A DNA stretch of 64,000 nt from Alcaligenaceae bacterium (GCA_013416435.1 JACCEN010000005.1:233201-297200); one strand, 5' to 3'. Counted from the first letter of the stretch, positions 25,369-35,749 are shown. The notes: generated by a model from the letters alone, not told the origin. Translations and numbers: made by a program.

Positions 25369-25600
25369 AGCGATGCGCCTATAGTATGTAAAGATAGTAT
25401 TCCCGCCTGGGCGGGCGTCCTGAAAAGTTGGCATGGCAAGGGCTTGCCTGCGTTCTGCCGGCCCGCTTGCTATACTTGTCGACCACCATTTTAGCCTTGC
25501 CTGCCGGGCCCGCGCCGAGTTTACCCCATGCGGACCTTACTGCTTCAGGCTGCCGTTTGATTTACAGACATAAATTTACCAACAAGAAGCCCACCCGCTC

Positions 25601-27049
25601 ATGCTGCACATTTATAACACCCTTTCGCGCGCCAAAGAGCCATTGAAAACAGCGGAACCCGGCAAGGTCCGCATGTATGTATGCGGCATGACGGTTTACG
25701 ACTTCTGCCATCTCGGGCATGCGCGGATGCTGGTCAGTTTCGATGTGGTCCAGCGATGGCTGCGGGCAAGCGGCTATGAAGTCACCTATGTGCGCAACAT
25801 CACGGACATCGACGACAAGATCATACGCCGCGCCGTTGAAACCGGGCGCCGCCTGGGCGAGGTCACTTCCTTCTACATCGATGCCATGCACGCCGACGAA
25901 CGAGCGCTGGGCGTGGAGTCGCCGGATTTCGAACCCAAGGCCACGGAACACGTGGGCGACATGCTGGGCATCATCCAGAAACTCGAGCAAAACGGCCTCG
26001 CGTATCGGTCCGACGACGGCGACGTGAACTACGCCGTGCGCGATTTCGAGGGGTATGGCAAGCTGTCCGGCAAATCGCTCGACGACCTGCGTGCGGGCGA
26101 ACGGGTGGCGGTGGCGGCTGGCAAGCGCGATCCGCTCGATTTCGTCCTCTGGAAAGCGGCTAAGGCCGATGAGCCGCCCGAGTCCAAGTGGGATTCGCCG
26201 TATGGCGTGGGTCGTCCCGGTTGGCATATCGAGTGTTCCGCCATGAGCCGGGCGCTGCTGGGGCTGCCGCTCGACATCCACGGGGGCGGACCCGACCTGA
26301 AGTTTCCGCACCACGAAAACGAAATCGCCCAGACCGAAGGTGCTTTCGGCGGAACGCTGGCATCGGTATGGATGCATTGCGGCCCGCTCATGGTCGATGC
26401 CGACAAGATGTCCAAGTCATTGGGAAATTTCCGCACCATCCGCCAGACGATCGCGCAAGACGCGGGGCTTGCGGATGACCAGTCCCGCTATGTCGCCAAT
26501 CCGCGCGAAGCCGAGATGCTGCGCTTTTTCATCGTGCGCAATCACTATCGCAGCATGCAGAACTACGCGCCCGAAAACCTCCTGGACGCCCAGAACTCGC
26601 TCGACCGGCTGTATCAGACCCTCGCCAACGTGCCGGCCGAGCCGGTCGATATCGATTGGAATCACCCCTCCGCCCAAGCCTTCCGCGATGCGATGAACGA
26701 CGACTTCAACTCGTCGGGAGCGGTCGCCGCCCTGTTCGAGCTGGCATCAGAGGCCAACCGCAGCGGGTCCGGCAAAGCATCGGGGCTCATGCGGGCGCTG
26801 GGGGGCTTGCTCGGCCTGCTGCAGGCCGATCCCGCCCAGTACCTGCAGTCGTCCAGCCGCTATCAGTCCGGCGGCAAGGCCGGCGCCAGCTTGTCGGCCG
26901 ATCAGGTCGAAGCCCTGGTTTGGGCTCGCACCGAAGCCAAGAAGGCGCGTAATTTCGCCGAGGCGGACCGTCTTCGCGATGAGCTGCAGGCCGCGGGCAT
27001 CGAGCTCGAAGACAAGGCGGGCGGAGTGACGCAATGGCGCCGGGCCTGA
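25601..27049 (+). CDS. cysS: Cysteinyl-tRNA synthetase
   Basis: 482-residue class I synthetase. The HIGH-type signature is CHLGHARM near residue 35, preceded by the zinc ligand Cys in YVCGMTVYD; further zinc ligands are in HIECSAM and [12 protein letters not shown]. The KMSKS loop is [13 protein letters not shown]-terminal DALR/anticodon domain to residue 482. Length is usual. Confidence 0.97.
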   Translation: MLHIYNTLSRAKEPLKTAEPGKVRMYVCGMTVYDFCHLGHARMLVSFDVVQRWLRASGYEVTYVRNITDIDDKIIRRAVETGRRLGEVTSFYIDAMHADERALGVESPDFEPKATEHVGDMLGIIQKLEQNGLAYRSDDGDVNYAVRDFEGYGKLSGKSLDDLRAGERVAVAAGKRDPLDFVLWKAAKADEPPESKWDSPYGVGRPGWHIECSAMSRALLGLPLDIHGGGPDLKFPHHENEIAQTEGAFGGTLASVWMHCGPLMVDADKMSKSLGNFRTIRQTIAQDAGLADDQSRYVANPREAEMLRFFIVRNHYRSMQNYAPENLLDAQNSLDRLYQTLANVPAEPVDIDWNHPSAQAFRDAMNDDFNSSGAVAALFELASEANRSGSGKASGLMRALGGLLGLLQADPAQYLQSSSRYQSGGKAGASLSADQVEALVWARTEAKKARNFAEADRLRDELQAAGIELEDKAGGVTQWRRA

Positions 27050-27058
27050 TCGGAGGGG

Positions 27059-27706
27059 ATGACAGTGAGTGCAGCGACCGTTCAGGAAAAACCGGTGTTC
27101 TGGGATGAAGCTTCGGCGGAGCTGATGGGGCGCGACCGCATTCTTCGCAAGGTGATTCCGCAGCATCAATCCGAATGGCTGGGCCCGTCCGCCACGCCTT
27201 TCATCACCCTGGCGCGCGCCTTGGTCGGCCATCAGATTTCGGTCAAGTCGGCCGAGGCCATGTGGCAGCGCTTCACAGAAGCCTGCGGCCGCAATCCCAC
27301 GCCGCGCGCAGTGCTGGGCCTGGCGGAAACCGATGTCAAGCTCCTGGGGCTTTCCAAGCGCAAGGCCGATTACGTCATCGATCTGGCCACGCATTTTGCC
27401 GAAAAGAAAGTCCGTCCGTCGCAGTGGGTGGCCATGGACGACGAAGCCATCATCGCCGATCTTTGCGCCATCCGGGGCATAGGGCGCTGGACGGCGGAAA
27501 TGTTCCTCATTTTCAACCTGCAGCGGCCCGACGTCCTGCCTCTCGACGACGCAAGCCTGCTCAAGGCAATTTCGCTACACTACTTCAGTGGCGAGCCTGT
27601 TTCGCGTTTCGAGGCCCGGGAAGTCGCCCAGGCCTGGGCGCCGTGGCGCACTGTTGCAACCTGGTATTTGTGGCGCAGCCTGGATCCGGCCGCTGTGCAG
27701 TACTGA
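27059..27706 (+). CDS. AlkA-type DNA-3-methyladenine glycosylase (HhH-GPD)
   Basis: 215-residue base-excision glycosylase removing alkylated purines. Helix-hairpin-helix: ADLCAIRGIGRWTAEMFLIF; the catalytic Asp is in VLPLDDASLLKAI. VGHQISVKSAEAMWQRF is the typical N-terminal helix. The ATG at 27059 overlaps its own Shine-Dalgarno (GGAGGGG at 27052-27058), so the GTG at 27065 (two codons later) is a better-spaced start. It follows cysS by 9 bp and precedes accA. Confidence 0.9.
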   Translation: MTVSAATVQEKPVFWDEASAELMGRDRILRKVIPQHQSEWLGPSATPFITLARALVGHQISVKSAEAMWQRFTEACGRNPTPRAVLGLAETDVKLLGLSKRKADYVIDLATHFAEKKVRPSQWVAMDDEAIIADLCAIRGIGRWTAEMFLIFNLQRPDVLPLDDASLLKAISLHYFSGEPVSRFEAREVAQAWAPWRTVATWYLWRSLDPAAVQY

Positions 27707-27741
27707 CAAAGCGAATGCTTTAATCTGGAAAACAAGCTCTT

Positions 27742-28704
<963 letters not shown>

Positions 28705-28713
28705 TTCCCCGGA

Positions 28714-29772
28714 ATGCTGATCGAGGCATTCTGGAGGGACTTCGGATCACCCGGCCTGTTGCGGGCCATTGGGTCTTCCTTGACGGAATTGTCCGACTCC
28801 CCGCAGCGCATCGCGGTCGGTCTCAGCGGCGGCGCGGATTCCGCCATGCTCGCCGTCCACGCGGCACTCCATGCCCGCCGTCATCGGCTGGAATTGCATT
28901 TTTTCCATGTGCATCATGGCCTGCAGGCGCCCGCGGACGCCTGGCAGGCGCACGTGCATGATCTGGCCCTCATGCTTCGGGTTCCATGCCACGCCTACCG
29001 GGCCCGGGTCATGCTGGGGCGGGGCGGCGGCATGGAGTCCGCAGCCCGCGACGCGCGCTACCTGGCATTCGTTGAACTGGCCCGGATGGCAAACCTCAAG
29101 CACATCTTGCTGGCGCACCATGGCGACGATCAGGCCGAAACGGTGTTGCTGCGGCTGCTGCGCGGGGCCGGACCGGCCGGCATGGCGGCGATGGCCCCCA
29201 TGAGCGAGCGTGATGGCTTATGTTATCTGCGTCCCTGGCTGCAGCAGGACCGGGCCGTCATCCTGGAGCAGGCCGAATCGTTTGCCAGGCTCAGCGGCTG
29301 GGCGCCGGTCGTCGACCCGACCAACACCGACGATCAATACACGAGAGCCGCCGTTCGCGAACGGCTGGTGCCGGAGCTGAACGCGCGCTGGCCGGGCTGG
29401 AAGGGCAACTTGCTGCGGCATGCGCGCCAGAGTGCGGACGCCGGCATGGTCTTGTCCGAAGTCGCGGCCCAGGACTTCATTGGCTTGGAGCCCTCGGCCG
29501 ATCGGCTCAGCTTCTCGCTGTCCGCCTGGCGCCGGCTGTCCGAGCCACGCCAGGCCCTGGTATTGAGGCATTGGCTGTCGCTGCTGGACAAGCGCATGCC
29601 CACCGATGCGCGCTTGCAAGAGCTCATGCGTCAGCTGCGGGGTTTGCATGCAATGGGCCACGATCGGCAGATGCGGCTCAAGCATGGCGACGCCTGGATA
29701 GGCTGCGTACGGGGCAGGGTATGCATCGCGCCGGTGCAAGCGCCGCCGTCCGTCGGCACCGACGCCCCTTAG
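28714..29772 (+). CDS. tilS: tRNA(Ile)-lysidine synthase
   Basis: 352 residues. PP-loop ATP-binding motif GLSGGADSAMLAVH, then HHGLQAPADAWQ and HHGDDQAETVLLRLLRGAGPAGMAAM. It converts C34 of the AUA-reading tRNA-Ile to lysidine. It is shorter than E. coli TilS (432) and seems to lack much of the C-terminal domain, as is common in beta-proteobacteria. Begins 9 bp after accA. Confidence 0.93.
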   Translation: MLIEAFWRDFGSPGLLRAIGSSLTELSDSPQRIAVGLSGGADSAMLAVHAALHARRHRLELHFFHVHHGLQAPADAWQAHVHDLALMLRVPCHAYRARVMLGRGGGMESAARDARYLAFVELARMANLKHILLAHHGDDQAETVLLRLLRGAGPAGMAAMAPMSERDGLCYLRPWLQQDRAVILEQAESFARLSGWAPVVDPTNTDDQYTRAAVRERLVPELNARWPGWKGNLLRHARQSADAGMVLSEVAAQDFIGLEPSADRLSFSLSAWRRLSEPRQALVLRHWLSLLDKRMPTDARLQELMRQLRGLHAMGHDRQMRLKHGDAWIGCVRGRVCIAPVQAPPSVGTDAP

Positions 29773-29923
29773 CGACCAAGCGCCGTTTGTGAAAAACGGT
29801 AAAATAGACCGCTTTGCCTTGGCAAAACCGGTTTTTGCCGCAGGGCGAATGCATTTGGTCCTGAAAGCGACATAATCCCGGTGCGCGGGAGCATCAGCGC
29901 GCCTTTTTAACACAGAGTAAACG

Positions 29924-31189
29924 ATGTCCCTGATTGTTCACAAATACGGCGGTACGTCCATGGGCTCGGTAGAGCGCATCCAGAACGTGGCGCGACGCGT
30001 GGCCAAGTGGCACGCAGCCGGCCATCAGGTGGTTGTGGTTCCGTCGGCCATGTCGGGCGAGACCAACCGTCTGCTGGGGCTGGCTAAAGAAATTACGCCG
30101 CAACCCGATACCCGCGAACTCGATATGCTTGCCGCGACAGGGGAACAGGCCAGCAGCGCATTGCTGGCCATGGCCCTGATGTCGCAAGGCGTCGCCGCCC
30201 GCAGCTATGCCGGCTGGCAGGTGCCTGTGCGCACCGACTCCTCTTACACGAAAGCGCGTATCCGCTCCATAGACGAAACACGGGTTAAGGCGGATCTCGA
30301 CGCCGGGCGCGTGGTCATCGTCACGGGTTTCCAGGGCATGGACGAAGACGGGAACATCACTACGCTGGGACGCGGGGGTTCCGATACGTCAGCCGTTGCC
30401 ATGGCCGCGGCGCTGAAAGCGGACGAGTGCCTGATCTATACCGACGTCGATGGCGTGTACACCACCGATCCGCGTGTGGTCCCCGAGGCCCGGCGCATGA
30501 CGGTCGTGTCGTTCGAGGAAATGCTCGAAATGGCGTCCCTGGGATCCAAGGTCCTGCAAATCCGCTCGGTCGAGTTCGCCGGGAAATACCACGTGCCCGT
30601 CCGCGTTCTGTCGTCGCTCACCGACCCCCTGATTCCGCTCGAAGAAGAAATGGTTTCGGGCACCCTTATTACTTTCGAGGAAGATCAAAAAATGGAATCC
30701 GCCGTTGTTTCGGGCATAGCCTTCAGCCGTGACGAGGCCAAGTTCACCCTGCTTTCCGTGCCCGACACCCCGGGCGTGGCCTATTCGATTCTCGGTCCGG
30801 TCGCCGCAGCCAACATCGACGTCGACATGATCCTGCAGAACCAGTCGGTCAAGGGTACGACGGACTTTTCCTTCACCGTGAACCGGAACGATTTCCTGCG
30901 TACCCAGGACCTGCTCAAGAACCAGATCGGCCCCGCCGTCGGCGCGTCCGAAGTGGTGTCCGACGACAAGGTATGCAAGGTGTCCATCGTGGGTATCGGC
31001 ATGCGCAGCCACGTTGGCGTCGCCAGCCTGATGTTCCGTACCTTGTCGGAAGAAGGCATCAATATCCAGATGATCAGTACCAGCGAAATCAAGACGTCGG
31101 TCATCATCAACGACAAGTACATGGAACTGGCGGTGCGCGCCCTGCACAAGGCGTTCGAGCTGGACCAGGACAAGACTCAGCAGGCCTGA
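29924..31189 (+). CDS. lysC: Aspartate kinase
   Basis: 421-residue aspartokinase, first step of lysine, threonine and methionine synthesis. Kinase domain: LIVHKYGGTSMGSVERI, TGEQASSALLAMAL, GFQGMDEDGNITTLGRGGSDTSAVAMAAAL. Two ACT domains (about 265-410) for feedback control, with IVGIGMRSHVGVAS and ISTSEIKTSVIIN. The 151-bp gap upstream contains a short hairpin (GGCAAAA 29821-29827 with TTTTGCC 29833-29839). Confidence 0.96.
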   Translation: MSLIVHKYGGTSMGSVERIQNVARRVAKWHAAGHQVVVVPSAMSGETNRLLGLAKEITPQPDTRELDMLAATGEQASSALLAMALMSQGVAARSYAGWQVPVRTDSSYTKARIRSIDETRVKADLDAGRVVIVTGFQGMDEDGNITTLGRGGSDTSAVAMAAALKADECLIYTDVDGVYTTDPRVVPEARRMTVVSFEEMLEMASLGSKVLQIRSVEFAGKYHVPVRVLSSLTDPLIPLEEEMVSGTLITFEEDQKMESAVVSGIAFSRDEAKFTLLSVPDTPGVAYSILGPVAAANIDVDMILQNQSVKGTTDFSFTVNRNDFLRTQDLLKNQIGPAVGASEVVSDDKVCKVSIVGIGMRSHVGVASLMFRTLSEEGINIQMISTSEIKTSVIINDKYMELAVRALHKAFELDQDKTQQA

Positions 31190-31298
31190 GGGCGCTGACC
31201 TGGGGGCGTCGGTCCTGATATGATCGACGCTTTCGCTCATTGCGGGCGTATCGCCAGCAAAAGCAATATTATCGTGCTAGAATGGCGGCCTTGCTTTT

Positions 31299-31391
31299 GG
31301 AGACGTGGCCGAGAGGTTGAAGGTACTCCCCTGCTAAGGGAGCATACGGCTTATACCCGTATCGAGGGTTCGAATCCCTCCGTCTCCGCCA
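31299..31391 (+). tRNA. tRNA-Ser(GCT)
   Basis: 93 nt including the encoded CCA (31389-31391). Acceptor stem GGAGACG pairs with CGTCTCC (31381-31387). The anticodon stem CTCCC/GGGAG encloses CTGCTAA, anticodon GCT at 31333-31335. A long variable arm (TACGGCTTATACCCGTA) marks class II tRNA-Ser. The T-loop is GGGTTCGAATCCC. A TAGAAT -10-like hexamer lies at 31278-31283. Confidence 0.97.
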
Positions 31392-31399
31392 ATTACAAG

Positions 31400-31423
31400 G
31401 CGCGATATCTTCCAGTATCGCGC
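31400..31423 (+). terminator. Hairpin directly after tRNA-Ser
   Basis: Stem GCGCGATA (31400-31407) with TATCGCGC (31416-31423), 8-nt loop, no T-tract. Probably a processing or first-stage termination hairpin in front of the full terminator. Confidence 0.5.
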
Positions 31424-31425
31424 AC

Positions 31426-31470
31426 AACCCGCCAAATTTCATGTGAAAACATGGGGTTGGCGGGTTTTTT
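31426..31470 (+). terminator. Rho-independent terminator of tRNA-Ser
   Basis: Stem AACCCGCCAA (31426-31435) with TTGGCGGGTT (31457-31466) followed by TTTT. The stem is strong; the loop of 21 nt is long. Confidence 0.75.
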
Positions 31471-31551
31471 ATTGTGCTGATGCGTTCAAGTTGAAGCACT
31501 ATCATGCAGTACAACGCAGGTAATGTGTAGGCATCAGTGTAGGTACCCGCG

Positions 31552-31764
31552 AAACTGGATTTCAAGCGCCGCATCCTTATCAGTTCCCAGTCGATAGATG
31601 CCTTTTGCCAAATCGGCGCGAAGCAGGCGCTGCGCCAGTAGCTGACGATGGTGAAGATCGGTGCAGCCATCGTGCGCAACACCCGTCGGGCTCGCATCCT
31701 GCTGGCCTCGCATCATCCGCTGCGCCACGTCTACGCGCATGTCGCCCACGCCATGTCTCCGTAA
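31552..31764 (+). pseudogene. Transposase C-terminal remnant (DDE type, possibly IS1380-like)
   Basis: In one frame the DNA reads KLDFKRRILISSQ, QIGAKQALRQ, an in-frame TAG at 31639, then LTMVKIGAAIVRNTRRARILLASHHPLRHVYAHVAHAMSP and TAA at 31762. VKIGAAIVRNTRRARILLAS resembles the C-terminal end of DDE transposases, from memory the IS1380 group. The TAG probably replaces a Trp codon. The rest of the element is absent. Beyond it, GTGTCTGCGACACTGAAAAA (near 31819) also looks like an insertion-sequence end. Family assignment is uncertain. Confidence 0.42.
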
Positions 31765-31958
31765 CGCTGAAAAAGTGCTGTCCCCGGTACTGTCAAGCAA
31801 TGGGGGTAGGGGGAATTGTGTCTGCGACACTGAAAAATCGCTTCCCATGCCGCCGATCTCCAGCACCGCATCGTCCGGGTAGTCCGCGCACCCGAAAATC
31901 ACTTCACCGGGACTGCTGACGAAATGTCCGGGCTAGGAGGCTGTCCTGATCGTCGGAT

Positions 31959-33728
31959 CTACGCCATCTCGACTCGATTGCGCCCCGCGCGTTTCGCAGC
32001 ATAGAGGGTCATGTTAGCCCGGCTGATCATCGTCACGACGTCATCCTCGGGCGTGAAACATGTGACGCCGAAACTGGCCGTCATTCTCCCGACGGTCGGG
32101 AAATCATGAGCCTCGATCCCACTGCGCAGCTTTTCCGCCAGGCGGGCCGCGTTGCCCAGGCCGGAATTCGGCACGATGATCATGAACTCCTCGCCGCCCC
32201 AACGTCCTACCGTATCCGTGATGCGCGTATCCGCTGTCAAGATCCTGGCGGTGCCCACCAACACCTCATCACCGACCAGGTGGCCATGCACGTCGTTGAC
32301 CTGCTTGAAGTGGTCCAGATCCAGCAGGATGATCGAGAAAGGCACGGCATAGCGCAGGGCCTGCTGCAGGTTCTCCTCCAGCACGTGATCCAACTGAATC
32401 CGGTTGACCAACTGGGTCAGGCGATCCGTCCGCGAAAGCTGGGTGATTTCCCGATTGGAGGCCTCAAGCTCCGCCGTGACCGCATCGATGAAGCGCATCA
32501 GGCGCGACACCACCCGCGTGTGCTTATGCGCATAGGGATCACTGCTATCGACCGCCGTACTGGCATGTAGAGCCAGCGTCCGATCCGAACCGGCATCGGC
32601 CGCCTCGCCTTCGCGTAGTCCAATCGCCACCATCGTCGAATTCAACAGCCTGAGGTGGTTCGACGAAAAGAATTCTCCATACGTATAAAAGCCAAAGGTG
32701 GGCGCCAAAGCTTCGAACGGCAGCGTTTCCAGGTCCACATCATTCTGCATCAGAAACCGGCGGCACCCGCAGGTGTACAGGAATATCGCCTGCGGCGAAA
32801 AGTCCGCCATGGATTGGTGGATGTGCAAGGCATCGCTGACGATCAAATCCATGTCGCCATAACCGATGCGGAAACGTTCGCCCGCCTGGATGTCGGCGAT
32901 AAACTGCAACGCGCCATCGCTGTCCGCCACGATCGGCACCCTGGCCACTAGCTCGCCGGACCGTTCCAGGAGGAATGGAAACTCCAGTGCGTTCAGGAAA
33001 AAATTCTCGTCATTGGGTATGTTGAGATAGTGCCGATAAACATCAAAGGCAGGCTTGCCATCGACCGTCTTGATCAGCAGCTGATCCACCTCCGTGACCT
33101 GCATCGATTTACTCAAAGGCCGCCAGCCCAAGTAGGTGCTGCACTCGATGTGCAGATCGTCCCCGGCCAGCACCACCGCCACCGCGCCTTGCGGGTAGTG
33201 CTGGTCGCCGGCAAACACCAGCGAATGGGTCATGGCGGCGTAATCCCCGGCCCCGCCGCCGAAAATTGGAAAGCCGCTCGCGGTCGATTCGATGCCCTGC
33301 AGCAGGGCGCCAGCATCGATGCTCAACGGGGTCGCCAGCAGAATGACGCCCGCGATCTTGCCTGGGTACTGGCTGATGCGCATCCCCAGTTCGGCGCCAG
33401 CCTGACGTACATCCGCATCCTGGCAAGAGACCGCCATCACAGAGAGCGTCGAGCTCTCAAAGCAGGTTATCCCCACCACGGTGCTGTTTGTGAGCAAGCG
33501 TCCTTCGTAGACCTCGCCAACCGTGGTTGCGCCGACCACCGTTGCCCGTGGCAGCCGTGCGCTGATCCGCGCCGACATCGCCCGCAAATGCCCGGCGTTG
33601 GTGTCTGCCGAGAAAATCTGAACCAGTATGGAGGAGGATGCCGAAATGGTTTCCAGAAGCTTGCCGTCGTTCAGCAAAGCCTCCAGCGCCTCTTGATCCG
33701 TGTAGCGGTGAGAAATATGGGTGATCAT
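31959..33728 (-). CDS. FIST-domain diguanylate cyclase
   Basis: 589 residues, soluble. FIST_N (about 25-220) and FIST_C (about 225-370) form a sensor thought to bind small ligands such as amino acids. A short helical linker (about 395-425) leads to a GGDEF domain (about 430-588) with the active-site GGEEF in VGRWGGEEFMIIVPNSG. An inhibitory RxxD site (RITD) sits five residues before it, so the enzyme should make cyclic-di-GMP and be product-inhibited. It has no operon partners and lies between a tRNA-linked transposase remnant and 1 kb of gene-free DNA. Confidence 0.88.
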   Translation of the reverse strand: MITHISHRYTDQEALEALLNDGKLLETISASSSILVQIFSADTNAGHLRAMSARISARLPRATVVGATTVGEVYEGRLLTNSTVVGITCFESSTLSVMAVSCQDADVRQAGAELGMRISQYPGKIAGVILLATPLSIDAGALLQGIESTASGFPIFGGGAGDYAAMTHSLVFAGDQHYPQGAVAVVLAGDDLHIECSTYLGWRPLSKSMQVTEVDQLLIKTVDGKPAFDVYRHYLNIPNDENFFLNALEFPFLLERSGELVARVPIVADSDGALQFIADIQAGERFRIGYGDMDLIVSDALHIHQSMADFSPQAIFLYTCGCRRFLMQNDVDLETLPFEALAPTFGFYTYGEFFSSNHLRLLNSTMVAIGLREGEAADAGSDRTLALHASTAVDSSDPYAHKHTRVVSRLMRFIDAVTAELEASNREITQLSRTDRLTQLVNRIQLDHVLEENLQQALRYAVPFSIILLDLDHFKQVNDVHGHLVGDEVLVGTARILTADTRITDTVGRWGGEEFMIIVPNSGLGNAARLAEKLRSGIEAHDFPTVGRMTASFGVTCFTPEDDVVTMISRANMTLYAAKRAGRNRVEMA

Positions 33729-34751
33729 CGCAAGTCCCCCGGGCGGTTGCGAGGAGTGTACCGCGTTGTGGTCCTTTGGGGGATGGTTGGGGGTGGTGAC
33801 TTGCTATTGGCGAAGGCAGCAACCGGGGCGGAGGTTGTACTTTAGGTGGTTCGTGAAGGAAAATTGCGCGATAGAAGTCGAGAACAGACGGCAGTGTTAG
33901 AGTCGAAATGGTTGCGCGTAAGTGTCGACTTTCGACCCATCATAACCGTCCATCGCGGAAGATAGCTATCAGCCAGTAGAGCTCCTCGGCGACTGCTAAC
34001 TGTCGACCAAGAGTGAAGAGATAAAGACAGCTGCGTCCACGCCTAGAACCGGTGTCAGTGTGAATGACAGTTAGGCGTAGTTTTTTGCGCGCGATATATC
34101 ATAGAGCAGGTCATCAAGAATTGCTGAAAAGGTTGCTCCCTCGATATGCCGGCGGACGCATGGCCCGCCCGGATGACCGGCTCAATCTTCGATGAGAAAG
34201 CACGAGTAATACTCGCCGTCCATACGTATTCACGTCGTTCATTTCAATGCTCCAACAAGTCGTGTGTAGCGATTGGCTGCCTCATATAAATATCTGTATA
34301 TCCATGCAAGTATTTATATAATTGATGTTGGGGGTTCATGGATTGTCCGGTTCTGTAGCACGTAAATTGTCCGGTTTTGTGGTGAGAGATGAGATCTGTT
34401 CCCCCAGTGGGTCAGATTTCAACCGGCGTTGACAGGTAGACGAATCAACAAGCACTTGAGCAGAGAAGAATAGGGCGGTGCCATAGTCACACGATCATCT
34501 TCCGCTTGACGCATTGCAGCGCACGCTACGGTTTGAGCCACCACCAGCAGTGAACGGCCGGGCGGGTCGGTTGCCTTCGCGTACGAAGAATCCCGTAGGT
34601 TCGCACGCCGGGGGAAGGCCGTCCGTCTTCACCTGTGCAGCCGGCCTGACTGGTGTATAAAATCTGGGCTTCAGAGCGGTATTGGCGTCCGGCCCCGATC
34701 TTTCTTGCCAGCCGCCTTTGAGCAGGGCGGTATCCAAACACCACGAACCAT
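33729..34751. other. Gene-free 1-kb segment with repeats and one terminator-like hairpin
   Basis: No open frame here has recognisable homology or a good ribosome-binding site. An AT-rich patch lies at 34285-34325. Two copies of ATTGTCCGGTTYTG (34342-34355 and 34366-34379) look like insertion-sequence debris. Frames on the minus strand at 34495-34981 partly lie antisense to the LysE gene and are not supported. Base composition is less GC-rich than the flanks. Confidence 0.55.
34039..34086 (+). terminator. Orphan terminator-like structure
   Basis: Outer stem ACGCCTA (34039-34045) with TAGGCGT (34072-34078), inner stem TGTCA (34053-34057) with TGACA (34065-34069), then AG and TTTTTT (34081-34086). 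No gene on the + strand ends here, so it may mark the 3' end of an unannotated small transcript. Confidence 0.45.
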
Positions 34752-35375
34752 ATGGAATATCTATCGCAACTACTGGCCCTTGCCGGCATCATCCTGTTTG
34801 CCTGCGCAAGTCCGGGTCCGGACTTCGTGGCGGTCACTTCGGTTGCCTTGAACGACCGGCGATCCGGCGTTTTCGTAGGGCTGGGCATTACCAGTGCCGT
34901 AATCATATGGGCCACCCTGGCCATCCTGGGCGTCGGACTGCTTATCAAGGAATTGTTCTGGCTGTACGAGCTTATCCGCATGGCGGGTGCCGCATACCTG
35001 GCCTATCTGGGGCTGCGGATGCTGATTGGGGCGTTCAAAAGCGGAGGAGGGCAGCCACACATCACTCAAGCATCTGGAATGGGCGCTGGACAGGCGTGGC
35101 GGCGTGGATTCCTGGTTGGCATCACGAACCCCAAGACAGCGACTTTCTTCGCCACGCTCTTCGTTTCCTTGCTGCCGGTTGGAGCCCCATCCTGGGTGTA
35201 CGTCGCCGTTGTTGCTTTGGTGGGCGGCATTACGGGTATCTGGCTATGTCTGCTTGCGTCGTTCTTCTCCGTCGCCCGTGTGCGGTCGGTTTATGCCCGT
35301 GTTCGCCGTCCCATCGATGCGCTGATGGGGGCGGCTCTGGTTGCGCTCGGCCTACGGATTGCCGGCAGCCGGTAA
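34752..35375 (+). CDS. LysE/RhtB-family amino-acid exporter
   Basis: 207-residue inner-membrane exporter with six helices. The N-terminal LFACASPGPDFVAVTSVALNDRRSGVFVGLGITSA and the middle RGFLVGITNPKTATFFATLF are hallmarks of the LysE/RhtB translocators that export amino acids such as homoserine or threonine. Substrate unknown. Single gene, followed by a repeat element. Confidence 0.9.
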   Translation: MEYLSQLLALAGIILFACASPGPDFVAVTSVALNDRRSGVFVGLGITSAVIIWATLAILGVGLLIKELFWLYELIRMAGAAYLAYLGLRMLIGAFKSGGGQPHITQASGMGAGQAWRRGFLVGITNPKTATFFATLFVSLLPVGAPSWVYVAVVALVGGITGIWLCLLASFFSVARVRSVYARVRRPIDALMGAALVALGLRIAGSR

Positions 35376-35400
35376 GTGCCGCCATGGGGCGTCCTCTTTT

Positions 35401-35430
35401 GGGGTCAGACCCCGTACGGGGTCTGACCCC
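35401..35430. repeat. 30-bp double palindrome, copy A16
   Basis: Exact 30-bp palindrome with GTAC centre. It is the last copy before a 21-kb stretch (to 56967) with none. Confidence 0.95.
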
Positions 35431-35502
35431 TGAGTTCTACCGTAAAGATAAAGCGCACAGCAGGCCAACGGGCTTGCCTGACGCCGATGCGCTGCCGACG
35501 AC

Positions 35503-35640
35503 ATGCTTTACCAGTACCTGGATGCGGTCCATGCATTGATGCCGGATGCCCGTTGCGCCACACACCATGGCACCGGCACACCGGAAGCTCTTGCCAGGAC
35601 TGTCGTGTTATTCGAGCAGCATTTCACGGAATCGGCCTAG
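35503..35640 (+). CDS. Small hypothetical ORF
   Basis: 45 codons (MLYQYLDAVHALMPDARCA...). No family recognised, no clear ribosome-binding site. It is the only plausible frame in the 374-bp gap between the LysE gene and the saccharide operon; it may be a degraded gene end or leader peptide. Confidence 0.25.
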   Translation: MLYQYLDAVHALMPDARCATHHGTGTPEALARTVVLFEQHFTESA

Positions 35641-35658
35641 GCTTCGGGTGGTTCAGCA

Positions 35659-35677
35659 GGCATGCAACTTGCATGCC
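35659..35677. promoter_or_regulatory. 19-bp perfect palindrome upstream of the saccharide operon
   Basis: GGCATGCAA, C, TTGCATGCC. A 9-1-9 palindrome 73 bp before the SDR start codon is a good candidate operator for a dimeric regulator. Confidence 0.4.
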
Positions 35678-35693
35678 GTCTCTCCATGATGGC

Positions 35694-35725
35694 GACGGCC
35701 CCGGTTTCCCGGGTTGCCGTCTTTT
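35694..35725 (+). terminator. Terminator-like hairpin in the operon leader
   Basis: GACGGC (35694-35699) and CCCGG pair with CCGGG (35709-35713) and GCCGTC (35716-35721), with a TT bulge, followed by TTTTG. It could end transcription from upstream or act as an attenuator for the SDR operon. Confidence 0.5.
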
Positions 35726-35749
35726 GTCTCTCGACCCTCTGGAGTGATA

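Noticed and set aside
29773..29923. Lysine riboswitch upstream of lysC
   Set aside because: The gap is only 151 bp and shows just one short hairpin, too small for the lysine aptamer.
31534..31902. 122-codon minus-strand frame
   Set aside because: It covers the transposase remnant on the opposite strand and shows no conserved features.
34495..34981. Minus-strand frames of 80 and 151 codons
   Set aside because: No homology or ribosome-binding site; the longer one is antisense to the LysE gene.
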